DNA of 6,560 nt from a bacterium (GTDB taxonomy: Bacteria; Auribacterota; JABMQX01). The notes under the pieces are model-generated. The model saw nothing but the letters and a program-made list of their open reading frames with translations. It was not told the origin of the DNA and did no database searches. The position numbers and the translations under genes were made by a program. Location: the NCBI GenBank assembly GCA_013203085.1, contig JABMQX010000366.1, positions 1 through 6,560 on the forward strand. Direction: 5' to 3'. Below, one piece after another: positions 1-6,560 of the stretch (its first letter is position 1; each line of letters opens with the position of its first letter).

Positions 1-3000
1 CATACTCGCTGAAGTTCGAGACGCCGTCCCCGTCGAAGTCTTCGTCGCCTTTGACCTTCAAGATGTTGTCAACCTCATCTTCGGGATCGAAATCAACAAT
101 TATCTGCTCCCACTCGTCAGGCATCCCGTCGCCATCGGCATCCTCGGCACTGGACCCCGCGTTGTCAAGCCCCGGGGTGGGAGGAGCAACCTTCCAGTTG
201 ACCGGATCGTTGCCGTACTCGCCGCTGAAGACTCGCTGAAGGGAGTTGCCCGTGGCGTCCGCACCGGTGGGCCACGGATCGGAGTTGGAATAGTCCACCT
301 GGTCCACCAGGATGTAAGGAACGGGTCCAGGATCAGGACTTTCCGGCGCGCCGGGCTCGAACAGTCCTATTCGCTCACCGGCATTCTCCAACTTGCCGCT
401 GCACGGACCGAACATTCTCACACTCATATCCAGATCATAAACGTCCAGGAATGCAACAAGCGTCACAGGATCGGTCTGGGGATCGAAGCTGACCATCAAC
501 AGATACTCTCCCGGCAGCAATGTCACGTCTGGCGGAAAGGTGTAGTCTACGCCACCCTCGAGGCGCCATGTGTTTTCGGGTTCGTCGGTGTCGAACAAGG
601 GCACGGGTTCAGAGGAGATGTTTCGCAGTTCGAGATATTCGTCCCGGGTGTTGTTCTCACCTCCAATGGGAGATGGGTTGTACATGATCTCGTTAATGAC
701 CACTGGGCCCACCTTTGGTCCTGCATTCACATCGCTCAGCGTTGGCGCAACCTGGGCAACGAAATGCTCCTCCCCCGTGCTGACGACGTGTCGGCCGAAA
801 GTCATGCCCGTTTCTGCTGCGCCAAATGCGAAACCGTGGAAGTAGCCGGTGAGTTTCCCGACGGCGTCAGCGGAGAACAAATAAACATCTTCTCCCTTGG
901 AGCTCAGTGAGAATCTGTTCTCATTGGGAGCATCGGGCGCATTGAAGTCGTTCTCATTGAAAACGAGGTACATTCCCGCGAAGATAACCTCGCCGTCGGG
1001 GACGCGGAATTTGTGGGGAGTGCTTGCGTCATCTGTCAGGAACCACCCGCCGATGTTTACGTCGTTGCCGGTCGGATTGTGAAGTTCGATGAAGTCCACT
1101 TCCGGGAAGTCGCTGTTTGTGAGTGCTTCATTGACAAGTATCGGTGGAATGGCGGACGGAGCTGGATCGTCCCCTTCTGGCGACCCACCTGGGTTTGTGC
1201 TTGTGCGCCAGCTCGCCTTGTCTCCCCAGCTACTGGCGGCCGCGTTCTCATTTAGGATGACCAATGAAAAGCCAAGCCCGTCGGTGATGGGGCACCAATC
1301 ATCCTGATAATCGAAATTCAAAATGGTATTGCCACGGGTGTCAACCAATCGAAGAGCTTCCCCGCCATTGTCCAGATTGCCAGTGTACTCACCGGCGATA
1401 TTGTTGAGAGCTCCGTAACGTGCCTCAAAGGCGGCACGGTTTTTCACGACGAGCACGAGCTTGCCTGGACGAAGCGTAGTGACGCCGGTATCCGTGAAGG
1501 AAAAGGCAATTCCATTGGTGAACTCGACGCCGACCAGGTCAATAATCGTCGCTCCGATATTCTTGAGTTCGATGAACTCGAAATCGTCTTTCACGAAATC
1601 AGGGTCAACGGAGAGTTCTTTGTTCATAGGATCAAGCGGATGATAGTTTATTTCGGTAATCACAAGATTCCCTGCCCCGGCAAGCTGGTGGATAGAAAAC
1701 CGGGCTTTGGTCAGACCTGACCAGTAACTTGTGAGGGGCGGGTTGTCCGGACCGATAAGGCTGACGTGGCTGAGATTCAGTGCACGGGCGGTGACATTCG
1801 TGGTATCCACGAGCGTGATCGGCCCATCGTAAGCGAGGGCCCTTGTGGAGACTTCGCCTCCGGGCGAGCGCGGGTCAGATCCATCGAGCGTGTAATAGAT
1901 TGTGCCCGCCGGGCGAGTCATGGTAAGGGTAAAGCCAGAGCCGATCTGTCCCCCATCGCTGCTAAACACTGGGGGAGCTACAAACTGGCTGTCCATAAAC
2001 GTGATGCGGTCTGCAAACCATTGCTTCAGGTGGTCAATCTCACCCTGGTATCCTCCAAACCGTGGTGTCTGGCCCCATCTCTGTAGGTCGCGCACCTGAG
2101 CCTCGCGAAGTTCATTGGCCATCGAGTCAACCACGGAGTGAATGTTCTCCGCACTGAACTGAGCCTTCCTCAGCTCTTGCCAGCGATCAATGTACCTCTG
2201 AAAGAAGTCAATGTCTCCGAACATTCGGCCCCACCAGGGATAATTGAAGAAATCGGTGCCACGATCCCCTGATTGAGCCCGCCAGACCCACGGATTGATG
2301 TCTCGACCATCCGTGGACCCCATCGCACGATCGAAGTCCCAAATGGGCCCCATCTCCAGCTTGCGGCCGCGTTTCTTGAACATATAGCCGCTCAGGCGAA
2401 AGGCATCCACGTTGAAGGCCACGACGTTGAGCAAGTGATGATCAATCCAGGAATCTACGTCAACGTACTTGGCGTAGCCAACGTACGGGTCAGTATAATT
2501 TGGCCCGTTCAGGGCACTGCCAAAACTGTTGAAGAAACTGCGAATATACTGTTCCTGGGCGTCCCGCTCCGGCCGCTCGATGTCTATTTCTTTCGGATAA
2601 ACGTACCGCAGGGTCTGCCCCGCGGCGCCGAAACCTGAGTCACCCGGGTCAGCTCGGTCAATTTTCAGCATGTAGCCGCCCGTGACTCCCGGCTCGCAAC
2701 CATGTTCGGGAAACAGCCTTTCCACATCGACCCGATCTTCATCCCGGCTGATTTTTTCCATCAAAGCATAGACGCCCCAATAGTCCGCGTAAGTTAGACG
2801 ACCGCCACCCGTATTGAGGAAGACCTCGACAAACCGTGTGCGTACAGCATACCGCCCGACCTGGTTGCTCAACTCGAAGATCAGTGGGTTCCGCATGAGG
2901 GCAAGATCGAAGTTGTAGGGCCCCCATAGGACCCAGTCGGATTCGGCGGGCATTCCCAGCGGTGAGATGTTCTTGTCCTCGTCCGCTTCATCCCATGCTT

Positions 3001-4591
3001 CCACATTGAGCGACGGTTTCGGCCGGCCCGCCGTACTGGATCCTCGAATCTTGATTCCCGCCCGAGTACTCAAAGCGGGTGCTGCGATGAGCGAACTCCT
3101 GCCGCTCCCTGGCTCGAAAATTGCCAGGAAGGCAGGCTGAAAGGAGCTTTGGGGCATCCATCCGCCGGCAAAGTTCTCGAGTATCACCAGCGGTAAGTTG
3201 GAGGAGAAGTTGACTACGTCGGACTCGAGTCCAATGTACGTCTCGCTGACGGTCGGACTCTCGCCCCCCCCCGGCTCAAACACCTTGGCCCGCACCAGTG
3301 TGGTCGTTGCGATCGTCCGCGGGCCAGTATAGAGGGGTGACGATTCATTGGGCACGCCTCCATCCATTGTGTAACGGATGACAGCCCCTTCGGCGGCGTC
3401 ATCAGGTAACATCAGGTTTAGAGTGAACGAATTGACGAAGGTGCCGCTCGGTACAGAGAAGCGCGCCTTATCCACTACCGCAGGCACAGTCGGCCCGTTC
3501 GGCGCCCCCGGTGTCGGTGACAGGGAATAGCCCCACACCTCTGAGCCTTCCGGGCGTATGGCTCCCACCAATTGCGGCCGCACCAGCAGATCAGAGCTGG
3601 TGACCAGATAGTTGAGCCCGTGAAAAGCCAGAACGTTTTTCCCCACTCGCAGCAGGTCCAGGGCAGAAGAGATGTCAATTTCGACAAGAGAAGTCGCCTC
3701 TGAGTCAGGGCGATTGGAGAGCGCACCGGAGTTCCAGGTCGGCCAATCGGGATCGTTCTCTCGGGAGATTTCCTGGCCGTTAAGATAGGCGATCATGCCA
3801 TCCTCGTATTGCAGCCGCAGAGTCAGGGAGTCAAACTCAGGGAGTTCCTCAATCTGGAAGGGAATACGGATGTAAACAGTCTCGTTCACGTATCTCATGG
3901 CGCGAACATCCAGGCCGATCAGTTCCCCGTAGTCGTAACCCACCCCCGTCGTTCCGCTCAACCAGGACGCGTGGTCGAAGCCCACCTCTGTCCAGCTCAA
4001 TCCCAACGAATCATCCGCCGGGATCAAGGCGTGGGCCGGTGCGCCAGTATCCAGCAGAGTGATCTCGTCATCCACCTCACGCCCCAAACCATACGAGATG
4101 TCCGGCTTTTGCTTGGGATAGGTCGGAAGGAACTCCGCGACGCGGTTGCCATCGGAGTCAACAAGGGCCAGATACTCCCCATCGCCCCTCAAAGCGAAAT
4201 TCGTGTGGAGAGGTGCGCCGAGGGTCCTCCGGTCTTTTCCGGAAGCAAACACGACCATGTAGCTGTTGGGAGGCAAAATGATGTTCGGGAAAGGCCACTT
4301 GGTGGGATCAGCGAAGTCGTCGGTCAGATGCCAGCCGGTCAGATTCACAGCGGCGTTGGTCGGATTGTGAATCTCGATCCAGTCCGAGCGATCATCGTCG
4401 TCATCAATGATCGTCTCGTCGTTGATCGCCATAAACTCGTTGATCCGCACGGTCTCGGCGCTGGCCGCAGCCCAGGAAACGACGAGGCTCCAGAAGAAGA
4501 CCAGAAGGGCCAGTGCTCGGCGGACCGGCACCCCGAATTTCGGCAAGCCCCTGTTCGTCTGCAACCGGCGGGTTCTTTCAGCAAAAGACAT
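1..4591 (-). CDS. Giant secreted CotH kinase-like protein with four lamin-tail domains (3' end missing)
   Basis: The frame is open for 1530 codons from ATG at 4591 to the window edge with no stop, so the C-terminus is missing. Residues 1-45 form a signal peptide: basic start, hydrophobic core 26-43, cleavage probably after ASA45. Domains seen, in order: LTD 1 (about 48-175, INEF at 50-53, DWIEIHNP at 70-77); jelly-roll/galactose-binding-like region (about 183-327, with an 'EDGMIAYLNG' strand); chitobiase-C-terminal-like Ig domain (376-455); CotH kinase-like domain (about 466-868); second chitobiase-like domain (about 875-940, YYTLDGSDP); LTD 2 (about 975-1137); LTD 3 (about 1148-1290); LTD 4 (about 1295-1475); acidic calcium-repeat tail from 1484 (DADGDGMPDEWE, later DFDGDGVSN). 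CotH signatures are KIRGSSTAGRPKPS from 514, YWGVYALMEKI at 604-614 and GPIWDFDRAMG at 748-758. CotH of Bacillus spores is an atypical kinase that phosphorylates spore-coat proteins; substrate and activity here are unknown. Only three cysteines were seen (632, 1100, 1397). The protein is probably extracellular or surface-bound. Domain calls rest on motif reading, not a profile search. Confidence 0.93.
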   Translation of the reverse strand, partial: MSFAERTRRLQTNRGLPKFGVPVRRALALLVFFWSLVVSWAAASAETVRINEFMAINDETIIDDDDDRSDWIEIHNPTNAAVNLTGWHLTDDFADPTKWPFPNIILPPNSYMVVFASGKDRRTLGAPLHTNFALRGDGEYLALVDSDGNRVAEFLPTYPKQKPDISYGLGREVDDEITLLDTGAPAHALIPADDSLGLSWTEVGFDHASWLSGTTGVGYDYGELIGLDVRAMRYVNETVYIRIPFQIEELPEFDSLTLRLQYEDGMIAYLNGQEISRENDPDWPTWNSGALSNRPDSEATSLVEIDISSALDLLRVGKNVLAFHGLNYLVTSSDLLVRPQLVGAIRPEGSEVWGYSLSPTPGAPNGPTVPAVVDKARFSVPSGTFVNSFTLNLMLPDDAAEGAVIRYTMDGGVPNESSPLYTGPRTIATTTLVRAKVFEPGGGESPTVSETYIGLESDVVNFSSNLPLVILENFAGGWMPQSSFQPAFLAIFEPGSGRSSLIAAPALSTRAGIKIRGSSTAGRPKPSLNVEAWDEADEDKNISPLGMPAESDWVLWGPYNFDLALMRNPLIFELSNQVGRYAVRTRFVEVFLNTGGGRLTYADYWGVYALMEKISRDEDRVDVERLFPEHGCEPGVTGGYMLKIDRADPGDSGFGAAGQTLRYVYPKEIDIERPERDAQEQYIRSFFNSFGSALNGPNYTDPYVGYAKYVDVDSWIDHHLLNVVAFNVDAFRLSGYMFKKRGRKLEMGPIWDFDRAMGSTDGRDINPWVWRAQSGDRGTDFFNYPWWGRMFGDIDFFQRYIDRWQELRKAQFSAENIHSVVDSMANELREAQVRDLQRWGQTPRFGGYQGEIDHLKQWFADRITFMDSQFVAPPVFSSDGGQIGSGFTLTMTRPAGTIYYTLDGSDPRSPGGEVSTRALAYDGPITLVDTTNVTARALNLSHVSLIGPDNPPLTSYWSGLTKARFSIHQLAGAGNLVITEINYHPLDPMNKELSVDPDFVKDDFEFIELKNIGATIIDLVGVEFTNGIAFSFTDTGVTTLRPGKLVLVVKNRAAFEARYGALNNIAGEYTGNLDNGGEALRLVDTRGNTILNFDYQDDWCPITDGLGFSLVILNENAAASSWGDKASWRTSTNPGGSPEGDDPAPSAIPPILVNEALTNSDFPEVDFIELHNPTGNDVNIGGWFLTDDASTPHKFRVPDGEVIFAGMYLVFNENDFNAPDAPNENRFSLSSKGEDVYLFSADAVGKLTGYFHGFAFGAAETGMTFGRHVVSTGEEHFVAQVAPTLSDVNAGPKVGPVVINEIMYNPSPIGGENNTRDEYLELRNISSEPVPLFDTDEPENTWRLEGGVDYTFPPDVTLLPGEYLLMVSFDPQTDPVTLVAFLDVYDLDMSVRMFGPCSGKLENAGERIGLFEPGAPESPDPGPVPYILVDQVDYSNSDPWPTGADATGNSLQRVFSGEYGNDPVNWKVAPPTPGLDNAGSSAEDADGDGMPDEWEQIIVDFDPEDEVDNILKVKGDEDFDGDGVSNFSEY

Positions 4592-4600
4592 CGGTGGTTT

Positions 4601-4607
4601 TCCTTTT
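4601..4607 (-). promoter_or_regulatory. Ribosome binding site of the CotH/LTD gene
   Basis: Read on the minus strand this is AAAAGGA, with nine bases between AGGA and the ATG at 4591. It supports that start, as does the signal peptide that follows directly. Another ATG at 4613 (minus strand) is out of frame. Confidence 0.6.
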
Positions 4608-4736
4608 CGGCATTTGTCTATATGAACCTTCGAGTTGTGCGCTGGACTTCTTTCAGCGGGCCTGAGAGCGAGCTCGGGGCTGATGTGATGAGCATAATCT
4701 TTCAATGAGACTCGCTTGCCCCATCGTGCTACTCTC

Positions 4737-4765
4737 ATGAAATGCTGTGCAAGAAATTTCGACAA
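4737..4765 (-). promoter_or_regulatory. Weak candidate sigma-70-type promoter for the CotH/LTD gene
   Basis: On the minus strand TTGTCG (4765-4760) and TTTCAT (4742-4737) are separated by exactly 17 bases. Each hexamer matches the TTGACA/TATAAT consensus at 4 of 6 positions. This would give a leader of about 140 bases before the ATG at 4591. Matches this weak occur by chance and the organism's promoter consensus is unknown, so this is a guess at position only. Confidence 0.18.
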
Positions 4766-4820
4766 AGAAACAACCTTGACGCCGTATATGTCAGTCTTGG
4801 ATTGATCTTCACGCTCGATT

Positions 4821-4840
4821 TTGCGTTCGCCTGAACGCAA
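4821..4840. repeat. Perfect inverted repeat, 8-bp arms with 4-base loop
   Basis: The sequence is TTGCGTTC-GCCT-GAACGCAA, with arms 4821-4828 and 4833-4840 exactly complementary. It lies about 230 bases upstream of the minus-strand CotH gene and about 720 bases upstream of the plus-strand gene. No clear U-run follows on either strand, so a standard intrinsic terminator is unlikely. An operator for a dimeric regulator or a stem-loop in a leader transcript are possible. The palindrome is seen directly; its role is unknown. Confidence 0.55.
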
Positions 4841-5387
4841 TTCCTTCAGCCGCAAGCAGTGAATACAGTATACCACTCTCGTCTGACTCAGTCAATAGCA
4901 CCGTCTTGGCAATCACCCCACGTGCAGACTTCAATTTGGAGAGGGAGTCCAACGAGTCCAGTCCATCCGAGTGTGAACGGCTGTTGTTTTGAAACCCGAA
5001 GCTTGTGTGGCCCGCAGCTCTCGTGTTGCCGCGTGTCGAGCACAATATGGGATATTGGAGCCTATGTGGCGGAACAAGTCCTGCGTCCCTCGTGTGACGA
5101 GATGCTCGGCGTTTTCAGTAAGTGCTCCCCTTACGGTGCGCATAGTTCCGTTTTGGCGAAAAAGGAAATTATGCGGCGCCACAAAAGCAAACGTCCCCGC
5201 CGAAATCGACTTCATCCAAGCCAAGGCCATGTACTACAAGGTACCGCTCAACGAGCAGAGCAGAACCGCTTCTCTCGACGATTTGGCTTGCTACAGGCGC
5301 GCGTCAGGATCAAGCCCTTGCACTTTGCAGGGATCGTTCCAGACAAGATTTATGATTACAGGACCTGAAGATCGGACTTGAGAAGAA
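4841..5387. other. Gene-poor intergenic stretch with no recognised gene
   Basis: This is most of the gap between the two divergent genes. Plus-strand frames are open at 4859-5368 (169 codons) and 4989-5381 (130 codons), and a minus-strand frame at 4931-5230 (99 codons). They overlap each other, lack a convincing ribosome binding site, and give arginine-, serine- and cysteine-rich translations with no family signature I know. Short pieces do look protein-like, for example EIDFIQAKAMYYKVPLNE (within 4989-5381) and FAGIVPDKIYDYRT (end of 4859-5368), but they lie in different frames. A decayed gene is possible; plain noncoding DNA is equally likely. No tRNA, rRNA or repeat array is visible. Confidence 0.4.
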
Positions 5388-5489
5388 ATGGGGGAAGGAA
5401 TACCGCCATTGGTGGGGGTACATTCATCGACAAAAGAAGATGTCTTTCTGGTGATTTCTTTGCTTGCGGTGGCTGGCATTGTCGGGTAG
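5388..5489 (+). CDS. Possible 33-residue membrane peptide or tail of a broken gene (doubtful)
   Basis: ATG at 5388 opens a 33-codon frame ending in TAG at 5487-5489. The first half is polar and the second half is hydrophobic (DVFLVISLLAVAGIVG), enough for one membrane span at the extreme C-terminus. It begins six bases after the TGA that closes the 4989-5381 frame and is in that same frame, so one in-frame stop separates the two. It may be the tail of a gene broken by that stop, a small membrane protein, or chance. The upstream GAGAAGAA is only a weak ribosome binding site. A second frame over the same bases gives a basic, aromatic peptide (KKWGKEYRHWWGYIHRQKK), which weakens the case for either. 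Confidence 0.15.
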   Translation: MGEGIPPLVGVHSSTKEDVFLVISLLAVAGIVG

Positions 5490-5546
5490 AACCTTGTCGA
5501 GCAACCTGGCTTGGGCTGATCGGAATCGCAAAATCAGATTCCAACA

Positions 5547-5555
5547 GGGGAGGAG
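5547..5555 (+). promoter_or_regulatory. Strong Shine-Dalgarno of the DUF3352-like gene
   Basis: GGGGAGGAG ends five bases before ATG 5561. It fixes this start: the nearby ATG at 5556 is out of frame and meets a stop after two codons. Confidence 0.8.
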
Positions 5556-5560
5556 ATGGC

Positions 5561-6560
5561 ATGAAGACCAAGTTGATCGTGTATCTCGTATCGTTTGTGG
5601 GGGCCTTGAGCTTGCCGATTTCGGTAACGTGTTCGGCACCTTCTGTGGGGGAGCTTCTGCCGCCGGACAGCTTGGTGTGCGTCGAGATTTCAGATATGGG
5701 CGTGCTCTACTACCTCATCAGCGAAGTGGGCGGCGCAGCGGTGAAAAGTCTGGAAGAGGAAACGGAGATACCGGAGCACATCAGGGTCAAGACCAGGGCG
5801 GTTCTTGAAGCATTCAATGAAATCAAACCGCTTCTGCCAAAGAGTGCCGCGCTCGGCGTCGTTTCCCTTGGCCCCAGACCTGGCCGTGGAACCGGATTGG
5901 TTGTGAGTGAGCTCAGCGAAGGACTGGCTACTTTGGCCTCGGCCGCCGGCAAGCTGCTCCCTTTCCTGCTCAACGTCAAAGTTACCGAGACCAAACACGG
6001 GACCGAACTGGTCATTCGCCATCCACCCCCGATCGGGTACGCAGTGAGAGACAGTGTGCTTTACGCCACGGTGGGAGAGGGATTTCTTGACAATGTACTA
6101 TCAGGACCGCCGTCAGAAAGCCTCGCGGAGACAATCCACTTCGGAGGAGTCAAAACTGTTACGGCAAAGAACGCGTTTCTGTCGGCGCATCTCAACCTCG
6201 ATGCATTCCGAGAGCTCATGCTCCAAGCCCTGCCTTCTATGGCCCCGGAGTCTATCGAGGCTCTCGGCCTGGAGGGCGTGCATGCGCTCGGCGTCAGCTT
6301 GAGCGCGTACGAGAAGCAGGCGGGCTTCAACCTGGCCCTACAGTTCACGGAAGACGTTCCCGGTATCCCCGCTGTTCTCAGCCTGCCCAACACAGTGCCG
6401 AAAGGGATCGCTTATGTGCCAGCGGATTTCTCTTACATGTTGAGGCTCTCCGTGGGGCCGCCGGAGGAGTTCGCGAAGAGGCTTCGCGCCCTGTTGGAGA
6501 AGTGCTTGGAGGAAGTGGATTTCGAGCAGGAACTTGCACGGCTGAAAGAGGACATGGGTA
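5561..6560 (+). CDS. Secreted DUF3352-like protein of unknown function (3' end missing)
   Basis: The frame is open from ATG 5561 to the right edge: 333 complete codons and no stop. Residues 1-26 look like a signal peptide (MKTK start, hydrophobic 5-20, possible cleavage after CSA26). Cys24 follows V-T, which is not a good lipobox, so a lipoprotein is less likely. The mature start has a LLPPDSLVCVEISD block (32-45), typical of proteins beginning 'LPADTLxYVxVPD' that are annotated DUF3352 or hypothetical in Planctomycetota-like bacteria. A middle block (about 206-275: FLSAHLNLDAF, then an 'EALGLEGVHALGVSLS' strand) and a second 'VPADFSYMLRLS' block (286-297) followed by a charged helix suggest the repeated-half layout of that family. 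No catalytic motif is seen. It is divergent from the CotH/LTD gene, so it does not share that gene's transcript. The coding call is firm; the family is from memory of motif style. Confidence 0.85.
   Translation, partial: MKTKLIVYLVSFVGALSLPISVTCSAPSVGELLPPDSLVCVEISDMGVLYYLISEVGGAAVKSLEEETEIPEHIRVKTRAVLEAFNEIKPLLPKSAALGVVSLGPRPGRGTGLVVSELSEGLATLASAAGKLLPFLLNVKVTETKHGTELVIRHPPPIGYAVRDSVLYATVGEGFLDNVLSGPPSESLAETIHFGGVKTVTAKNAFLSAHLNLDAFRELMLQALPSMAPESIEALGLEGVHALGVSLSAYEKQAGFNLALQFTEDVPGIPAVLSLPNTVPKGIAYVPADFSYMLRLSVGPPEEFAKRLRALLEKCLEEVDFEQELARLKEDMG

Noticed and set aside
2273..2638. 121-codon plus-strand frame opposite the CotH domain
   Set aside because: It is antisense to the most strongly recognised part of the minus-strand gene (CotH WDFD region) and has no supporting motif.
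3809..4708. 299-codon open frame on the plus strand
   Set aside because: It lies almost wholly antisense to the CotH/LTD gene, which has a signal peptide, recognisable domains and clean reading throughout. The translation shows no family signature. Long antisense frames are common opposite GC-rich genes.
4776..4804. TTGACG on the plus strand as a -35 box
   Set aside because: The hexamer at a 17-base spacing is GGATTG, which does not resemble a -10 box, and the next plus-strand gene is far away.
4821..4840. Intrinsic terminator reading of the inverted repeat
   Set aside because: No run of T follows the stem on either strand, and no gene ends next to it.
4931..5230. 99-codon minus-strand frame in the intergenic gap
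   Set aside because: No ribosome binding site or recognisable family, and it overlaps two plus-strand frames of similar quality. Nothing favours it as a gene.
5464..5808. 114-codon plus-strand frame overlapping the start of the DUF3352-like gene
   Set aside because: Its arginine/glycine-rich translation is typical of an out-of-frame reading. The 5561 frame has the better ribosome binding site and protein-like content.
5690..6022. Overlapping minus-strand open frames of about 100-110 codons opposite the right-hand gene, with another at 6061-6393
   Set aside because: They are shadows of the plus-strand DUF3352-like gene, which has a strong Shine-Dalgarno sequence and a signal peptide.

Overview
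The window holds two large divergent protein genes, both cut by the window edges and both apparently exported, separated by a gene-poor gap of 969 bases. Multi-domain CotH-kinase/lamin-tail proteins and 'DGDGMPDEWE'-type calcium-repeat tails are typical of the Planctomycetota-Verrucomicrobiota-Hydrogenedentota kind of bacterium. The placement is inference from protein style; no rRNA or housekeeping marker is present, so the phylum is not fixed.

Left 70% (bases 1-4591, minus strand): one uninterrupted reading frame of 1530 codons, starting at an ATG with a ribosome binding site and running off the left edge without a stop. The order is signal peptide, lamin-tail domain (LTD), jelly-roll/galactose-binding-like domain, chitobiase-C-terminal-like Ig domain, CotH kinase-like domain, second chitobiase-like domain, three more LTDs, and the start of an acidic calcium-binding (thrombospondin-3-like) tail. 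It is a giant secreted or surface protein with a possible protein-kinase-like core. Numerous open frames on the plus strand across this stretch are shadows of this gene.

Middle (4592-5560): the shared upstream region of the two genes. It contains a perfect 8-bp inverted repeat with a 4-base loop (4821-4840), a weak candidate promoter for the minus-strand gene, and a stretch (about 4860-5490) with overlapping medium-length open frames that match nothing I recognise. Fragments near 5300-5460 look protein-like in different frames and may be a decayed gene. No tRNA, rRNA, CRISPR array or insertion sequence is evident.

Right (5561-6560, plus strand): the first 333 codons of a secreted protein that resembles the DUF3352-like proteins of the same bacterial groups. 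It has a strong Shine-Dalgarno sequence and a signal peptide, and it runs off the right edge.

Nothing shows that the two genes act together. Both are predicted to be exported, and they are transcribed away from each other. I see no defence system, mobile element or clearly new system. The most notable item is the domain architecture of the CotH protein.
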